From: an uncultured Psychroserpens sp. | Lineage (GTDB): Bacteria > Bacteroidota > Bacteroidia > Flavobacteriales > Flavobacteriaceae | DNA: 64,000 bases | Direction: 5' to 3' | Assembly (NCBI RefSeq): GCF_947492715.1 | Contig: NZ_CANLNS010000007.1 | Span: 62,001-126,000 of the forward strand | Shown: positions 8,277 through 16,727 of the stretch, piece after piece | Position numbering within the stretch: the first letter of the stretch is position 1 | How the letters are laid out: each line of letters begins with the position of its first letter | Made by a program: the position numbers and the translations under genes | Notes under the pieces: generated by a model | Database searches by the model: none | What the model was told of the DNA's origin: nothing | The model's input: only the letters and a program-made list of their open reading frames with translations

Positions 8277-8867
8277 ATGAAAGAATACCTACACAAGACT
8301 ATTCCGAACTTACAGCCTTTTGATTATTCACGTCATCATGATGATTTGTTTATCAATCAGCAGTGGGTTTTAGTGAATGGTATCTCTAAAAAGAAATCTG
8401 TTTACACCTTTAAGAAAGATAATATACTCGAAATATCTAGGAAACAATCGGTTATTGAGACCTCATGGACTATTAATATTCAAAACATCTTTTCTATTGA
8501 AACCGAAGACGGGCTTATTACAGTTAAAGCCTACTTTAAAGACGATGATGTCCTTGTTCTTAATCATCAAAACAAGAAAGAATTTGCATTATTTATTAAT
8601 ACAACGAAGTATTCAGAAGATCTAAATTCTGTAGAGGATGTTCAAACATTTTTAAGAGAAAAATACAAACAAAAAGTCACCAACTTGATTTATGATCACG
8701 AGTTCTATTATATTGAAAAATCTAAGGAATTTGGTCCATTTACAGTTGAGGAGCTCTCAGAAAAAGTAAATAATGGAGACATCAGTGTATACTGCTTTGT
8801 TAGGGATGTCAACGAAGATGATTACAGTAAACGACTTCGGATTTATGATCTTATAAAAGAGCTGTAA
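8277..8867 (+). CDS. Hypothetical protein with C-terminal GYF_2-like domain
   Basis: A 196-residue cytoplasmic protein with no signal peptide or membrane segment. Residues about 140-196 resemble the GYF_2/DUF4339 fold: an aromatic start (EFYYIEKSKEFGPFTVEEL), then a GDI turn and an aromatic strand. Such domains bind proline-rich peptides or act as protein adaptors. The N-terminal part (1-135) is beta-rich and unrecognised. Its stop abuts the stop of the convergent gene at 8868. It lies 67 bases after the LytTR gene and may be co-transcribed. Function unknown. Confidence 0.7.
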   Translation: MKEYLHKTIPNLQPFDYSRHHDDLFINQQWVLVNGISKKKSVYTFKKDNILEISRKQSVIETSWTINIQNIFSIETEDGLITVKAYFKDDDVLVLNHQNKKEFALFINTTKYSEDLNSVEDVQTFLREKYKQKVTNLIYDHEFYYIEKSKEFGPFTVEELSEKVNNGDISVYCFVRDVNEDDYSKRLRIYDLIKEL

Positions 8868-9191
8868 TTACTTAGGTTTTAATGTCATCACGTACTTATA
8901 ACTTTGATTAAAATAATCTACAAGAAGTTGAGTTTCACTATATAAAGATTCAGGCACTTTTACATAATCTCTCATCACTGCGCCATAAGACCTATATTCT
9001 GTGGCATTATATTTTTCTTTAAATGCTTTCTGAGATTCTTTAGATAGCCGAATACCTATTTCTGCATCTTTATTTAATAGTGTAAACATATAGCCATTGG
9101 CAGAAGTGTAAATCATTTTTTTTCCTTTTCGCTCAAAATCTGGGCATTGCGCCACAATGCTATCGTAAAATTCAAGTTGTTCTTCCCACAT
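8868..9191 (-). CDS. TfoX/YdhG-like small protein
   Basis: A 107-residue cytoplasmic protein. The stretches PDFERKGKKMIYTSANGYMF, LNKDAEIGIRLSKE and YGAVMRDYVKVPE match what I recall of TfoX-N-like proteins from Bacteroidetes, and the end SYKYVMTLKPK is also typical. I start at the ATG at 9191 (MWEEQLEF) instead of a TTG at 9236, since the extra 15 residues look non-coding. Family members are of unknown function; a link to competence is not implied. Confidence 0.65.
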   Translation of the reverse strand: MWEEQLEFYDSIVAQCPDFERKGKKMIYTSANGYMFTLLNKDAEIGIRLSKESQKAFKEKYNATEYRSYGAVMRDYVKVPESLYSETQLLVDYFNQSYKYVMTLKPK

Positions 9192-9359
9192 ATTACTATA
9201 CTTATTGGATTTAAATATACAAAAGTAATGCTTCAATATCTCCTTTTATCACCAACTATAACTCATTTCATCCCAACCACACAAAACTCGTTGTAAGCAA
9301 GGCTTCTCTATCCTACTTTAGCGATTTATATAGCATTGCTAACTTTAAATAATACAAAG

Positions 9360-11087
9360 ATGAAAAACATAATTTTTTTTCTGCTTTGCCTCAGTATTTG
9401 TTTTGTTTCCTGCAAAACTGACAAATCAAACCAACAAGACATTATTACAAAAACACCTCCATTGGCTAAATATACCTGCGCTCCAAGAATTACGGATGCC
9501 GATTGGTATAAGATTGATAATAAAGCACCTCTTTTTGAGGGTTTAGGACACCTCAATTATCCTATTACAACGCATAACGATTTGGCACAAAAGTATTTTA
9601 ATCAAGGTTTAACCTTAGCCTACGCTTTTAATCATGCCGAGGCCGCACGATCATTTTTCTATGCTACCAAATTAGATCCTAGCTGCGCTATGGCATTTTG
9701 GGGCTATGCCTATGTGTTAGGACCAAACTACAACGCTGGTATGGAAGATGACCATTATGAGCGCGCATACAATGCCATTCAAAAAGCGAAAGAATTATCT
9801 ACAAACTGCACTGAAAAAGAGAAAGCCTTAATTAAGGCTATGGCAGAACGTTACGCTCCTAAACCTCCAGAAGACAGATCTCAATTAGATATCAATTATT
9901 CAAATGCATTAAAGGCAATTCATGCCAATTATCCAGAGGATTCAGAAGTCTCTACAATGTATGCAGAATCTGTAATGAATCTACATCCATGGGATTTAAA
10001 TGAAAAAGATGGCACCGAAAAACCGTGGACTCCAGAAATTGTATCGCTTTTAGAAACCATTATAAAAGACAACCCCACTCACCCTGGAGCAAATCATTTT
10101 TACATTCATGCCGTTGAAGCGTCTAGTACTCCAGAACGTGCCTATTCATCAGCTAAAGTATTTGATGATGGTACAATTCCAGGTGCTGGTCATTTGGTGC
10201 ATATGCCATCGCACGTTTATATACGCACTGGCGATTATCATAAAGGCACAGTATCTAATATTAATGCTGTTAAAGCAGATAGCACCTATGTAACATTATG
10301 TCATGCTCAAGGCGCTTACCCTCTTGCCTATTACCCTCATAATTATCATTTCATGGCTGCAACTGCTGCTTTAGAAGGCAATAAACATTGGGCCATGATT
10401 GGAGCTAATAAAGTATCGGAACATGTGCATCCAGATATTATGGCCGAGCCAGGCTGGGGAACATTACAGCATTACTATGTGATTCCTTATTATTCTATGG
10501 TAAAATTCGGAATGTGGGATGAAATTCTCGCTAAAAAAGAGCTTAGCGCATTAAAATATCCGTTAGCCATGCAGCATTACGCTAAAGGAATGGCTTATGT
10601 GGCTAAAGATCAATTAGACGAAGCTAAAACAGCATTAGAATCTTTAAGTGTTTATGCTAATGATGATAGTATGAATGACATTACCATTTGGGATATTAAT
10701 ACTGTAGGTACATTAATTGGTTTAGCTGAAATGGTCTTAGAAGCAGAAATACTATCCGCTAATGGAGATTATAAGGCAAGTATAACATTGCTTCGAGACG
10801 CTATTGTTATAGAGGATGCTCTTAACTATAACGAACCGCCTGATTGGTTTTTCTCTATTCGTCATCACCTTGGTGATGTCTTAATAAAAAATGGGCAATA
10901 CGAAGAAGCTATTGCAGTTTATAATAACGATTTAAAGCGTTTGCCTAAAAATGGTTGGGCACATCACGGACTCAAATTGGCCTATGAGAAATTGGGCGAC
11001 ACAGACAATGTCTCAAAAATGGAAGATCTCATAAAAAACAGTTGGGCTACGGCTGATATAGAGTTGTTTGGGTCGAAAGTGAAGTAA
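9360..11087 (+). CDS. TPR lipoprotein with clustered conserved-looking histidines
   Basis: A 575-residue lipoprotein: hydrophobic leader followed by a lipobox with Cys18 (CFVSC). Several TPR units are visible, clearest at about 74-112 (KYFNQGLTLAYAFNHAEAA) and 510-560 (GQYEEAIAVYNNDLKRLPKN). Between them are striking histidine clusters: H241, H246, H250 with E253; H278, H281 and H285; H327 and H330. The spacing H-x3-H-x2-E and H-x2-H-x3-H looks like metal binding, which is unusual for a TPR protein. I use the ATG at 9360, since the upstream TTG at 9336 would bury the lipoprotein signal. It is transcribed alone. Homologues are usually annotated only as TPR proteins; function unknown. Confidence 0.8.
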   Translation: MKNIIFFLLCLSICFVSCKTDKSNQQDIITKTPPLAKYTCAPRITDADWYKIDNKAPLFEGLGHLNYPITTHNDLAQKYFNQGLTLAYAFNHAEAARSFFYATKLDPSCAMAFWGYAYVLGPNYNAGMEDDHYERAYNAIQKAKELSTNCTEKEKALIKAMAERYAPKPPEDRSQLDINYSNALKAIHANYPEDSEVSTMYAESVMNLHPWDLNEKDGTEKPWTPEIVSLLETIIKDNPTHPGANHFYIHAVEASSTPERAYSSAKVFDDGTIPGAGHLVHMPSHVYIRTGDYHKGTVSNINAVKADSTYVTLCHAQGAYPLAYYPHNYHFMAATAALEGNKHWAMIGANKVSEHVHPDIMAEPGWGTLQHYYVIPYYSMVKFGMWDEILAKKELSALKYPLAMQHYAKGMAYVAKDQLDEAKTALESLSVYANDDSMNDITIWDINTVGTLIGLAEMVLEAEILSANGDYKASITLLRDAIVIEDALNYNEPPDWFFSIRHHLGDVLIKNGQYEEAIAVYNNDLKRLPKNGWAHHGLKLAYEKLGDTDNVSKMEDLIKNSWATADIELFGSKVK

Positions 11088-11101
11088 TGCTGAGGGAGAA
11101 T

Positions 11102-11893
11102 TTAATCATTGTTTAGTTCTTTCTTAAGTAAAACAATTACATCATTAATTCTAACTAAAGCCTCTTCAAAAGAACGGAATTGAGATTGTGCGTTGTAAGT
11201 AATCCCTACAATACCATTAATAAATTCTTTATCATTTATTAATGTTATTAAATCTCTTTGAAATTGATTAAAATAAATTCCCATTTCTTCTTGAGGAAGT
11301 TTACGTTTAATCACATTTCGCTGATTTGGGTCTATAACAAAAGCATTACTTGTATTTATGATTTTCATTGTGGGTCCATGTAATCTATCGTTATGTTCAG
11401 CTTTTAATACGTCTTGATTATTTAAAATTGCTTTGTAAAGTTTATCTAAATTTAATAGCTTTATTTTTATAGAATCATTAGATATTAGATTTAAACTTCC
11501 ACTACTTACCATTTCATTAAATGTAACTTGGTTAATATTAATATCTTTCCAAGTTCCTAAATTTTGAAAGTGAGGTAAAATTTTAATTATAGTATCTTGA
11601 TTTTTACTAAATCGAAAATTTAAAAAAATGTGAGCTGCATCTAGCTGCTTTTTCTTACGCTGTAATGTTTTTTGCCAAAGTGTTTTATTTTCTTCAAGAT
11701 CTATTACTAGCCTATTTAAATAGCTTAATTCTATAGTTCTTTCTTTTCTTTCTTCATTCCAGTTATTAATCTGAAGTGCAATCAAAATCCCAATCACCAC
11801 AAGAATGATTTCACCTATGGCATACAAGAGGTATTTCGAAAATTTATTCTCGGAAAGAAGTCGTTGACGGATTCGCCTAAAAAACTTAATCAT
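11102..11893 (-). CDS. DUF6090 family membrane protein
   Basis: A 263-residue protein with a basic N-terminus, one membrane helix at about 23-42 (LLYAIGEIILVVIGILIALQ) directly followed by INNWNEERK, and a long helical extracytoplasmic domain. This N-terminal signature is characteristic of the DUF6090 family abundant in Flavobacteriaceae. The function is unknown. It is convergent with the TPR lipoprotein gene, 14 bases apart. Confidence 0.82.
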   Translation of the reverse strand: MIKFFRRIRQRLLSENKFSKYLLYAIGEIILVVIGILIALQINNWNEERKERTIELSYLNRLVIDLEENKTLWQKTLQRKKKQLDAAHIFLNFRFSKNQDTIIKILPHFQNLGTWKDININQVTFNEMVSSGSLNLISNDSIKIKLLNLDKLYKAILNNQDVLKAEHNDRLHGPTMKIINTSNAFVIDPNQRNVIKRKLPQEEMGIYFNQFQRDLITLINDKEFINGIVGITYNAQSQFRSFEEALVRINDVIVLLKKELNND

Positions 11894-12002
11894 TTACTTT
11901 CTCAAATTGAAAGCAAATTAGGTTGATGGATAGTTGAGGTTGGTTAACTATATGTGCTTAAAGATATTAAAATGTTACAAGCCATAGAAATATCCTACAA
12001 AA

Positions 12003-12027
12003 AAAGCGAACCAAATAGGTTCGCTTT
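12003..12027 (-). terminator. Terminator with GCGAACC stem
   Basis: AAAGCGAACC and its inverse GGTTCGCTTT flank a 5-base loop; an A-run to the left gives a T-run on the minus strand. It follows the stop of the serine hydrolase at 12063. Confidence 0.8.
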
Positions 12028-12062
12028 ATAGTTTAGAAAATTAAAAATTTTAATTGTTGTGC

Positions 12063-13847
12063 CTATTCTTTTATCTTCTTACCAACAAGGCTTCTACCAT
12101 TTTGAAATAATGTCATACTCTCTACAACACCATTGGCATCTCTACTAAAACTAACTTCTGCTTCGACTTCTTTGACATAAAACCTATCTTCAGACTTAGG
12201 GTGGATTACTACTTTTCTTTGTCCGTTAGGCTCGGCAGTAAGGCTGTTTTCTTCTCTTGCAATTGTAATAACAAGTTCTGGAGCCATCTGGTACTTACCG
12301 ACATAATCGTTCAATTTTGCAACATCAATTTCAAATGTTTTTATATTACTAACATCCACATTTAACGTCTTTAAAACTTCAATACCATGCGTGTTTCCAG
12401 GATCGAGTTCAATAGATTTTTTGTAATTAACAATAGCTTCTTCCTTATTTCCGTTTTCCAATAATGCCTCAGCATAGCTATCATAAACGTTTGATGACTC
12501 TGGATGTTGATCAACATTTAACTTAAAAACAGCTAAAGCATTTGTCAATTCTTTTTTTCCCATATAATAATATCCTAAATTATTTATAGCACGTTCGGAA
12601 AAATTATAATCTCCCGATTTATTTGTTTTCAAATCATTATAAGCTGATGCTACATTAGACGCCCCTTTAGCATCGATAATCGTCTTTAATTTAGCCGCTA
12701 TCGAAGGTTTAATAACGCATCTGCTCCCCATAGATTCTCCTGTTTTCCATTGAATCCAATCGCAATATACTTGCCTATATATATTATGACCAGCTCCTCC
12801 ATTCGTAATCATAATAAAACCGTCGTTAGTCTCTGGGTTTACTCTAAAAAATGCATGCCAACCAGTATTTGCTCCACCATGACCTTTCAGTTTATAGGTT
12901 GTGTTAGGAATGGTTTCAACTTGATAACCCAATCCATAACTATCATTTGAAACTGGAGCGGGTTCCATCATACTTTCAATAGTTTTATTTGCTAAAACTT
13001 TATTATACTTTTTGTTGTTTTTATGGGCATATAGACTGGCATAAGCAAATCTGGTAAAATCCTCGATGGTCGTGTGTAATCCAGCTGCTGCTTGAGCCGT
13101 AAACAATTCAAAATCTATTTGTTCTCCAAAATTGTCATACTCTAGAGATGAGTTCTCCAAGATGTCTTTATCAATTTTATAGCTACTATCTTTCATCCCT
13201 AAAGGATTTAAAACTTGCGTTTGGATATAGTCTTCAAATTTCTGTCCTGTAACCTCTTCTACAATCAATTGTAAAATAGTATATCCTCCTCCAGAATATT
13301 TCCATTTCGTACCTGGCTCCATTATCATTTCTACTCTACCTGGTCCATTATTTCTACCATTTAAAGATTCTTCAATTGTAGACAATCGGTCATTGGGCGT
13401 CCATCCAGGATAACCATGAAGTGACAATCCTGCAGTGTGGCTTAACAATCTTCTTATCGTCACATTTTCAGCATCGAAATCTGATTCTGGTAATGTCCAT
13501 CGTGTTAAGTATTTTTCGGCAGGAGCATCTAAATCAATTTTACCGTCTTCAACTAATTTCATAATTCCCCATGCTGCAATTGTCTTTGAAATAGAACCTA
13601 TATTAAACCCTGTTTTGGTGGTCACTTTCTTGCCTCTAGCGACATCTGCATAACCATAGGCTTTCTCTAAAACAATCTTACCATCATCAATAATGGTGAT
13701 TGCTGCCCCTGGGACAACGAACTCTTCTAATAATTTTGGAATTTTTTGGTCTAATTCTTTAGTAAAACTATTGGCATCTTGCGATTTATTTTGACCTGAC
13801 AGTGTCAGCGATATCAAAAGGAAGAACAATGAGAATTTTTTAAACAT
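12063..13847 (-). CDS. Secreted serine hydrolase, class C beta-lactamase fold with TPR domain (copy 2)
   Basis: A 594-residue exported hydrolase. The signal peptide ends near LSGQ (residue 19). SxxK is S85-I-S-K88; the Tyr motif is Y184-S-G186 instead of Y-x-N; KGHGG near 325 corresponds to the third active-site motif. After the hydrolase domain (about 30-380) comes a TPR region (about 405-490, for example NVYDSYAEALLENGNKEEAI) and a C-terminal beta domain of about 90 residues. It is transcribed alone between two GCGAAC-type terminators. Substrate unknown; D-amino peptide or ester hydrolysis is likely. Confidence 0.85.
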   Translation of the reverse strand: MFKKFSLFFLLISLTLSGQNKSQDANSFTKELDQKIPKLLEEFVVPGAAITIIDDGKIVLEKAYGYADVARGKKVTTKTGFNIGSISKTIAAWGIMKLVEDGKIDLDAPAEKYLTRWTLPESDFDAENVTIRRLLSHTAGLSLHGYPGWTPNDRLSTIEESLNGRNNGPGRVEMIMEPGTKWKYSGGGYTILQLIVEEVTGQKFEDYIQTQVLNPLGMKDSSYKIDKDILENSSLEYDNFGEQIDFELFTAQAAAGLHTTIEDFTRFAYASLYAHKNNKKYNKVLANKTIESMMEPAPVSNDSYGLGYQVETIPNTTYKLKGHGGANTGWHAFFRVNPETNDGFIMITNGGAGHNIYRQVYCDWIQWKTGESMGSRCVIKPSIAAKLKTIIDAKGASNVASAYNDLKTNKSGDYNFSERAINNLGYYYMGKKELTNALAVFKLNVDQHPESSNVYDSYAEALLENGNKEEAIVNYKKSIELDPGNTHGIEVLKTLNVDVSNIKTFEIDVAKLNDYVGKYQMAPELVITIAREENSLTAEPNGQRKVVIHPKSEDRFYVKEVEAEVSFSRDANGVVESMTLFQNGRSLVGKKIKE

Positions 13848-13972
13848 ATTTAATGAATTTAAATGATTACTACAGTTAGGTATGCTTTTATGACGACAAA
13901 CTAATAGCTTCGTTACAATAACTAACTGTCAATAAAGATATTAAATAGTAACTGAGTATGCTATTTAAACGA

Positions 13973-14005
13973 AAAAAAAGCGAACTCAATGAGTTCGCTT
14001 TTTTT
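13973..14005. terminator. Bidirectional terminator with GCGAACTC stem
   Basis: A perfect 15-bp stem (AAAAAAAGCGAACTC) with a 3-base loop and long A/T runs on both sides. It terminates the lpdA operon (stop of the small gene at 14014). Confidence 0.9.
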
Positions 14006-14013
14006 GTTTTACT

Positions 14014-14286
14014 TTATATCTTTTCTGAATGGACTTCCAAATGGCAGGTTACATGATTTTTAGCAATGTCATCTGGTAAAATTTTAATATAATTAATAAT
14101 TTCAGTTACACTAAAAAAAACCCTATCCTCAATAAATTTTAATTTTTTTAATTCCTCAATGGCTTCTGGTATATATACTTTTTCTCCAATTCTTGGAATA
14201 TAATTCATTTCTAAAACCAGCGTAGAGTATGGGCTTACGCCATTATCAAAATCATCATGAAAAACTTCAAATGTAACCCTTGTCAT
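14014..14286 (-). CDS. Hypothetical 90-residue protein downstream of lpdA
   Basis: A soluble acidic protein without signal peptide, beginning MTRVTFEVFHDDFDNG. It has no motif I recognise. It starts 6 bases after the lpdA stop and ends just before a strong terminator, so it is co-transcribed with lpdA. Codon use resembles its neighbours, supporting a real gene. Function unknown. Confidence 0.65.
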   Translation of the reverse strand: MTRVTFEVFHDDFDNGVSPYSTLVLEMNYIPRIGEKVYIPEAIEELKKLKFIEDRVFFSVTEIINYIKILPDDIAKNHVTCHLEVHSEKI

Positions 14287-14292
14287 CGCTTC

Positions 14293-15693
14293 TTATATAT
14301 GCAAAGCAATATCATCTGTTGCTGCCAAAGCAGCTTCTTTAATAGCTTCTGTAAATGTTGGATGCGCATGAGACATACGCGATATATCTTCGGCAGAGGC
14401 TCTATATTCCATAGCAACAACAGCTTCGGCAATCATATCGGCAGCACGAGCACCAATCATGTGTACACCCAAAATTTCATCTGTATTTTTATCGGCTAAT
14501 ACTTTTACAAAACCGTCAATATCCATACTCGCTCTACTTCTTCCTAAAGCACGCATTGGAAACTGTCCTGATTTGTATTCAATTCCAGCTTCTTTTAACT
14601 CCTCTTCTGTTTTACCCACAGCGGCTACTTCTGGCCAGGTATAAACAACTCCAGGGATTAAGTTATAATTAATATGTGGTTTTTGTCCAGCTAAAGTTTC
14701 AGCAACCAATACACCCTCTTCAGAGGCTTTATGAGCAAGCATTGCTCCTTTTACCACATCACCAATAGCGTAAATATTACTAGCACTTGTTTGTAAGTGA
14801 TCATTTACCTCAATTTGTCCTCTATCGGTTAATTTCACACCTGCAGCCTCTGCGTTTAATCCGTCAGTATATGGACGACGACCAACAGACACCAAACAAT
14901 AATCTCCTCTAAACTCTACCTCTTCACCTTTTTTATTATCGGCTTTCACGACTACCTCATCACCATCACGTTCTACAGATTTCACTTTGTGAGACATATT
15001 CATCTTAAACTTGGCTTTTTTAAAGACTTTGTTTAACTCTTTCGATAAGCCTGCATCCATTGTTGGAATGATACGATCCATATATTCTACAATCGTAACT
15101 TCAGATCCTAAACGTCTGTAAACTTGACCAAGTTCTAAACCAATAACACCGCCTCCAATCACTATCATGTGTTTCGGTATTTCTTTTAGTTTTAAGGCCT
15201 CGGTAGATGTTATGATGCGTTCTTTATCTAATGTTATAAAAGGCAAACTAGATGGTTTAGATCCCGTAGCTATAATTGTGTTTTTTGCCTCGATTTCTCC
15301 AGCATCCTTTCCATCAATTATAATGTGGGTTGCATCTTTGAAACTACCTACACCTTCATAGACATCAATCTTATTTTTTTTCATTAAAAAATCAATACCA
15401 CTTGTAGTTTGGTCAACAACAGCTTGCTTACGCGCAATCATCTTTTCGATGTTCACTTTAACATCACCTGGAATTTCGATACCATGGTCTTCAAAATGCT
15501 TTACTGCATGCTCGTAATGATGAGACGAATCTAAAAGTGCTTTACTTGGTATACAACCAACGTTTAGACATGTTCCTCCAAGCGTAGAGTATTTTTCGAT
15601 TATTGCTGTTTTCATCCCTAATTGAGCACAACGAATTGCCGCTACATACCCACCAGGACCAGAACCTATTACTGCTACATCATATGATTTCAT
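14293..15693 (-). CDS. lpdA: Dihydrolipoyl dehydrogenase (E3)
   Basis: A 466-residue FAD flavoprotein that reoxidises dihydrolipoamide in the pyruvate, 2-oxoglutarate and branched-chain 2-oxoacid dehydrogenase complexes and the glycine cleavage system. Visible are the FAD-binding GSGPGG (10-15), the redox disulfide C42-x4-C47 in GGTCLNVGCIPSK, the NAD-binding GGGVIGLELG near 182, and the C-terminal catalytic HAHPTFTE. Length is normal. No E1 or E2 gene is adjacent, so it probably supplies several complexes. It has its own promoter at 15729-15758 and a 90-residue protein gene follows. Confidence 0.97.
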   Translation of the reverse strand: MKSYDVAVIGSGPGGYVAAIRCAQLGMKTAIIEKYSTLGGTCLNVGCIPSKALLDSSHHYEHAVKHFEDHGIEIPGDVKVNIEKMIARKQAVVDQTTSGIDFLMKKNKIDVYEGVGSFKDATHIIIDGKDAGEIEAKNTIIATGSKPSSLPFITLDKERIITSTEALKLKEIPKHMIVIGGGVIGLELGQVYRRLGSEVTIVEYMDRIIPTMDAGLSKELNKVFKKAKFKMNMSHKVKSVERDGDEVVVKADNKKGEEVEFRGDYCLVSVGRRPYTDGLNAEAAGVKLTDRGQIEVNDHLQTSASNIYAIGDVVKGAMLAHKASEEGVLVAETLAGQKPHINYNLIPGVVYTWPEVAAVGKTEEELKEAGIEYKSGQFPMRALGRSRASMDIDGFVKVLADKNTDEILGVHMIGARAADMIAEAVVAMEYRASAEDISRMSHAHPTFTEAIKEAALAATDDIALHI

Positions 15694-15728
15694 AAAAAAA
15701 TATTTATCCGTTTTTAATAAAATGAGTA

Positions 15729-15758
15729 CAAAAATACGAATGTTTTATGGGAAGACAA
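15729..15758 (-). promoter_or_regulatory. Bacteroidetes-type promoter of lpdA
   Basis: On the minus strand TTG (15758-15756) is followed after exactly 19 bp by TATTTTTG (15736-15729), matching the TTG-N17-23-TAnnTTTG consensus of Flavobacteria. The -7 box lies 36 bases before the lpdA ATG. Confidence 0.7.
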
Positions 15759-15790
15759 TAAAAAGAGAAGTCATAAATAGTAATGAAAAA

Positions 15791-16642
15791 TTAAATTTTC
15801 TTTGCAACTAAAGTTAAGTCTGGTTCATGAACAGTTAAAGATTTTACAACATTATTTTCTATCTGAAATGTGATATAAACCGATGAAATCCCGTTATATA
15901 GAAACTTATTCTCGCCTACTCTAATTAAACCACCACCACCTTTTCCTAATTTACCTAGTGAAATCACTTTTCGCATATTAAGGGAAATGGAAAACCCATC
16001 ATTCTCTCCTTCTCCATATCTATAGTCTCCAATGTATTTTTCTTGCTCTTCTTTAGTTAAGGCTTTATAAGTGGTTATATCTTCGGCTTCAAATGTTTTT
16101 AAGAAATCTATGAGTTTTTCAGAATTAATAATATCATCGTTAGTCATCGCATCTTTCATGCGCAAACCTGCCTTTGCATGCTGGAGTAAACTAATGCCAT
16201 GAGGACCTGGTTGCGACTGAATACCTGGCGTCATCTCAACCATAGCTTTTACAATGTCAAAAGCGCCTAACATAGCATAGGTAAACATTGTAGGCCTTGC
16301 ACCTTTGCTCATAAGGTAATTTACAATATCGCGTCGTCCAACATGAGAAGCAGCTCCTATAGCCGATTCCCAATCACCAAAACTCCAATCCCAACTGGCA
16401 CGTGCTAATTCTGGTCGTTTATCTACCATTTTTTTTACGGTTTCGATATCGAAATGTGATTTCCCGACAATTTCATTAACCACAGCATCGTCTATTGAAG
16501 GGTAACGATGGCAAGGATTTTTAATAGTCTCCTCTCCAATTGCTATTGATTTGGCATAACTAATACTAGGTATAGAAACAGCTAAAAGCCCAAATATTGA
16601 ACTCTTAACTGCCGCGCGTCTGGTTATAACATTTCCTTTCAT
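15791..16642 (-). CDS. Exported ankyrin-repeat protein with Tat-like signal
   Basis: A 283-residue protein. The N-terminus has TRRAAVKSSIFGLLAVSIPS, a twin arginine followed by a hydrophobic stretch and an A-x-A-like end (YAKS), suggesting Tat export, although the Tat motif is incomplete. Residues about 75-155 contain weak ankyrin-like units (DWESAIGAASHVGRRDIVNYLMSKGA). The C-terminal part (180-283), including LTKEEQEKYIGDYRYGEGE, resembles the beta-rich domain found at the end of some serine hydrolases. It lies between lpdA and a serine hydrolase on the same strand but with separate spacing (85 bases). Function unknown. Confidence 0.68.
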   Translation of the reverse strand: MKGNVITRRAAVKSSIFGLLAVSIPSISYAKSIAIGEETIKNPCHRYPSIDDAVVNEIVGKSHFDIETVKKMVDKRPELARASWDWSFGDWESAIGAASHVGRRDIVNYLMSKGARPTMFTYAMLGAFDIVKAMVEMTPGIQSQPGPHGISLLQHAKAGLRMKDAMTNDDIINSEKLIDFLKTFEAEDITTYKALTKEEQEKYIGDYRYGEGENDGFSISLNMRKVISLGKLGKGGGGLIRVGENKFLYNGISSVYITFQIENNVVKSLTVHEPDLTLVAKKI

Positions 16643-16727
16643 GATAATATATTTGTAGAAAAGATAGATATAAATTCGCAGCGTATATTGTGCTTTAACA
16701 TTGTGTTATGTTAAATATTATCAATGT

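Noticed and set aside
13848-13920. Possible ECF promoter GTAACG-N15-CGTCA before serine hydrolase 2
   Set aside because: Both elements deviate from GCAACC/CGTCT; too weak to report as a feature.
14257-14499. Plus-strand ORF of 80 codons over the end of lpdA
   Set aside because: Antisense to a certain gene; cysteine and histidine composition has no family match.
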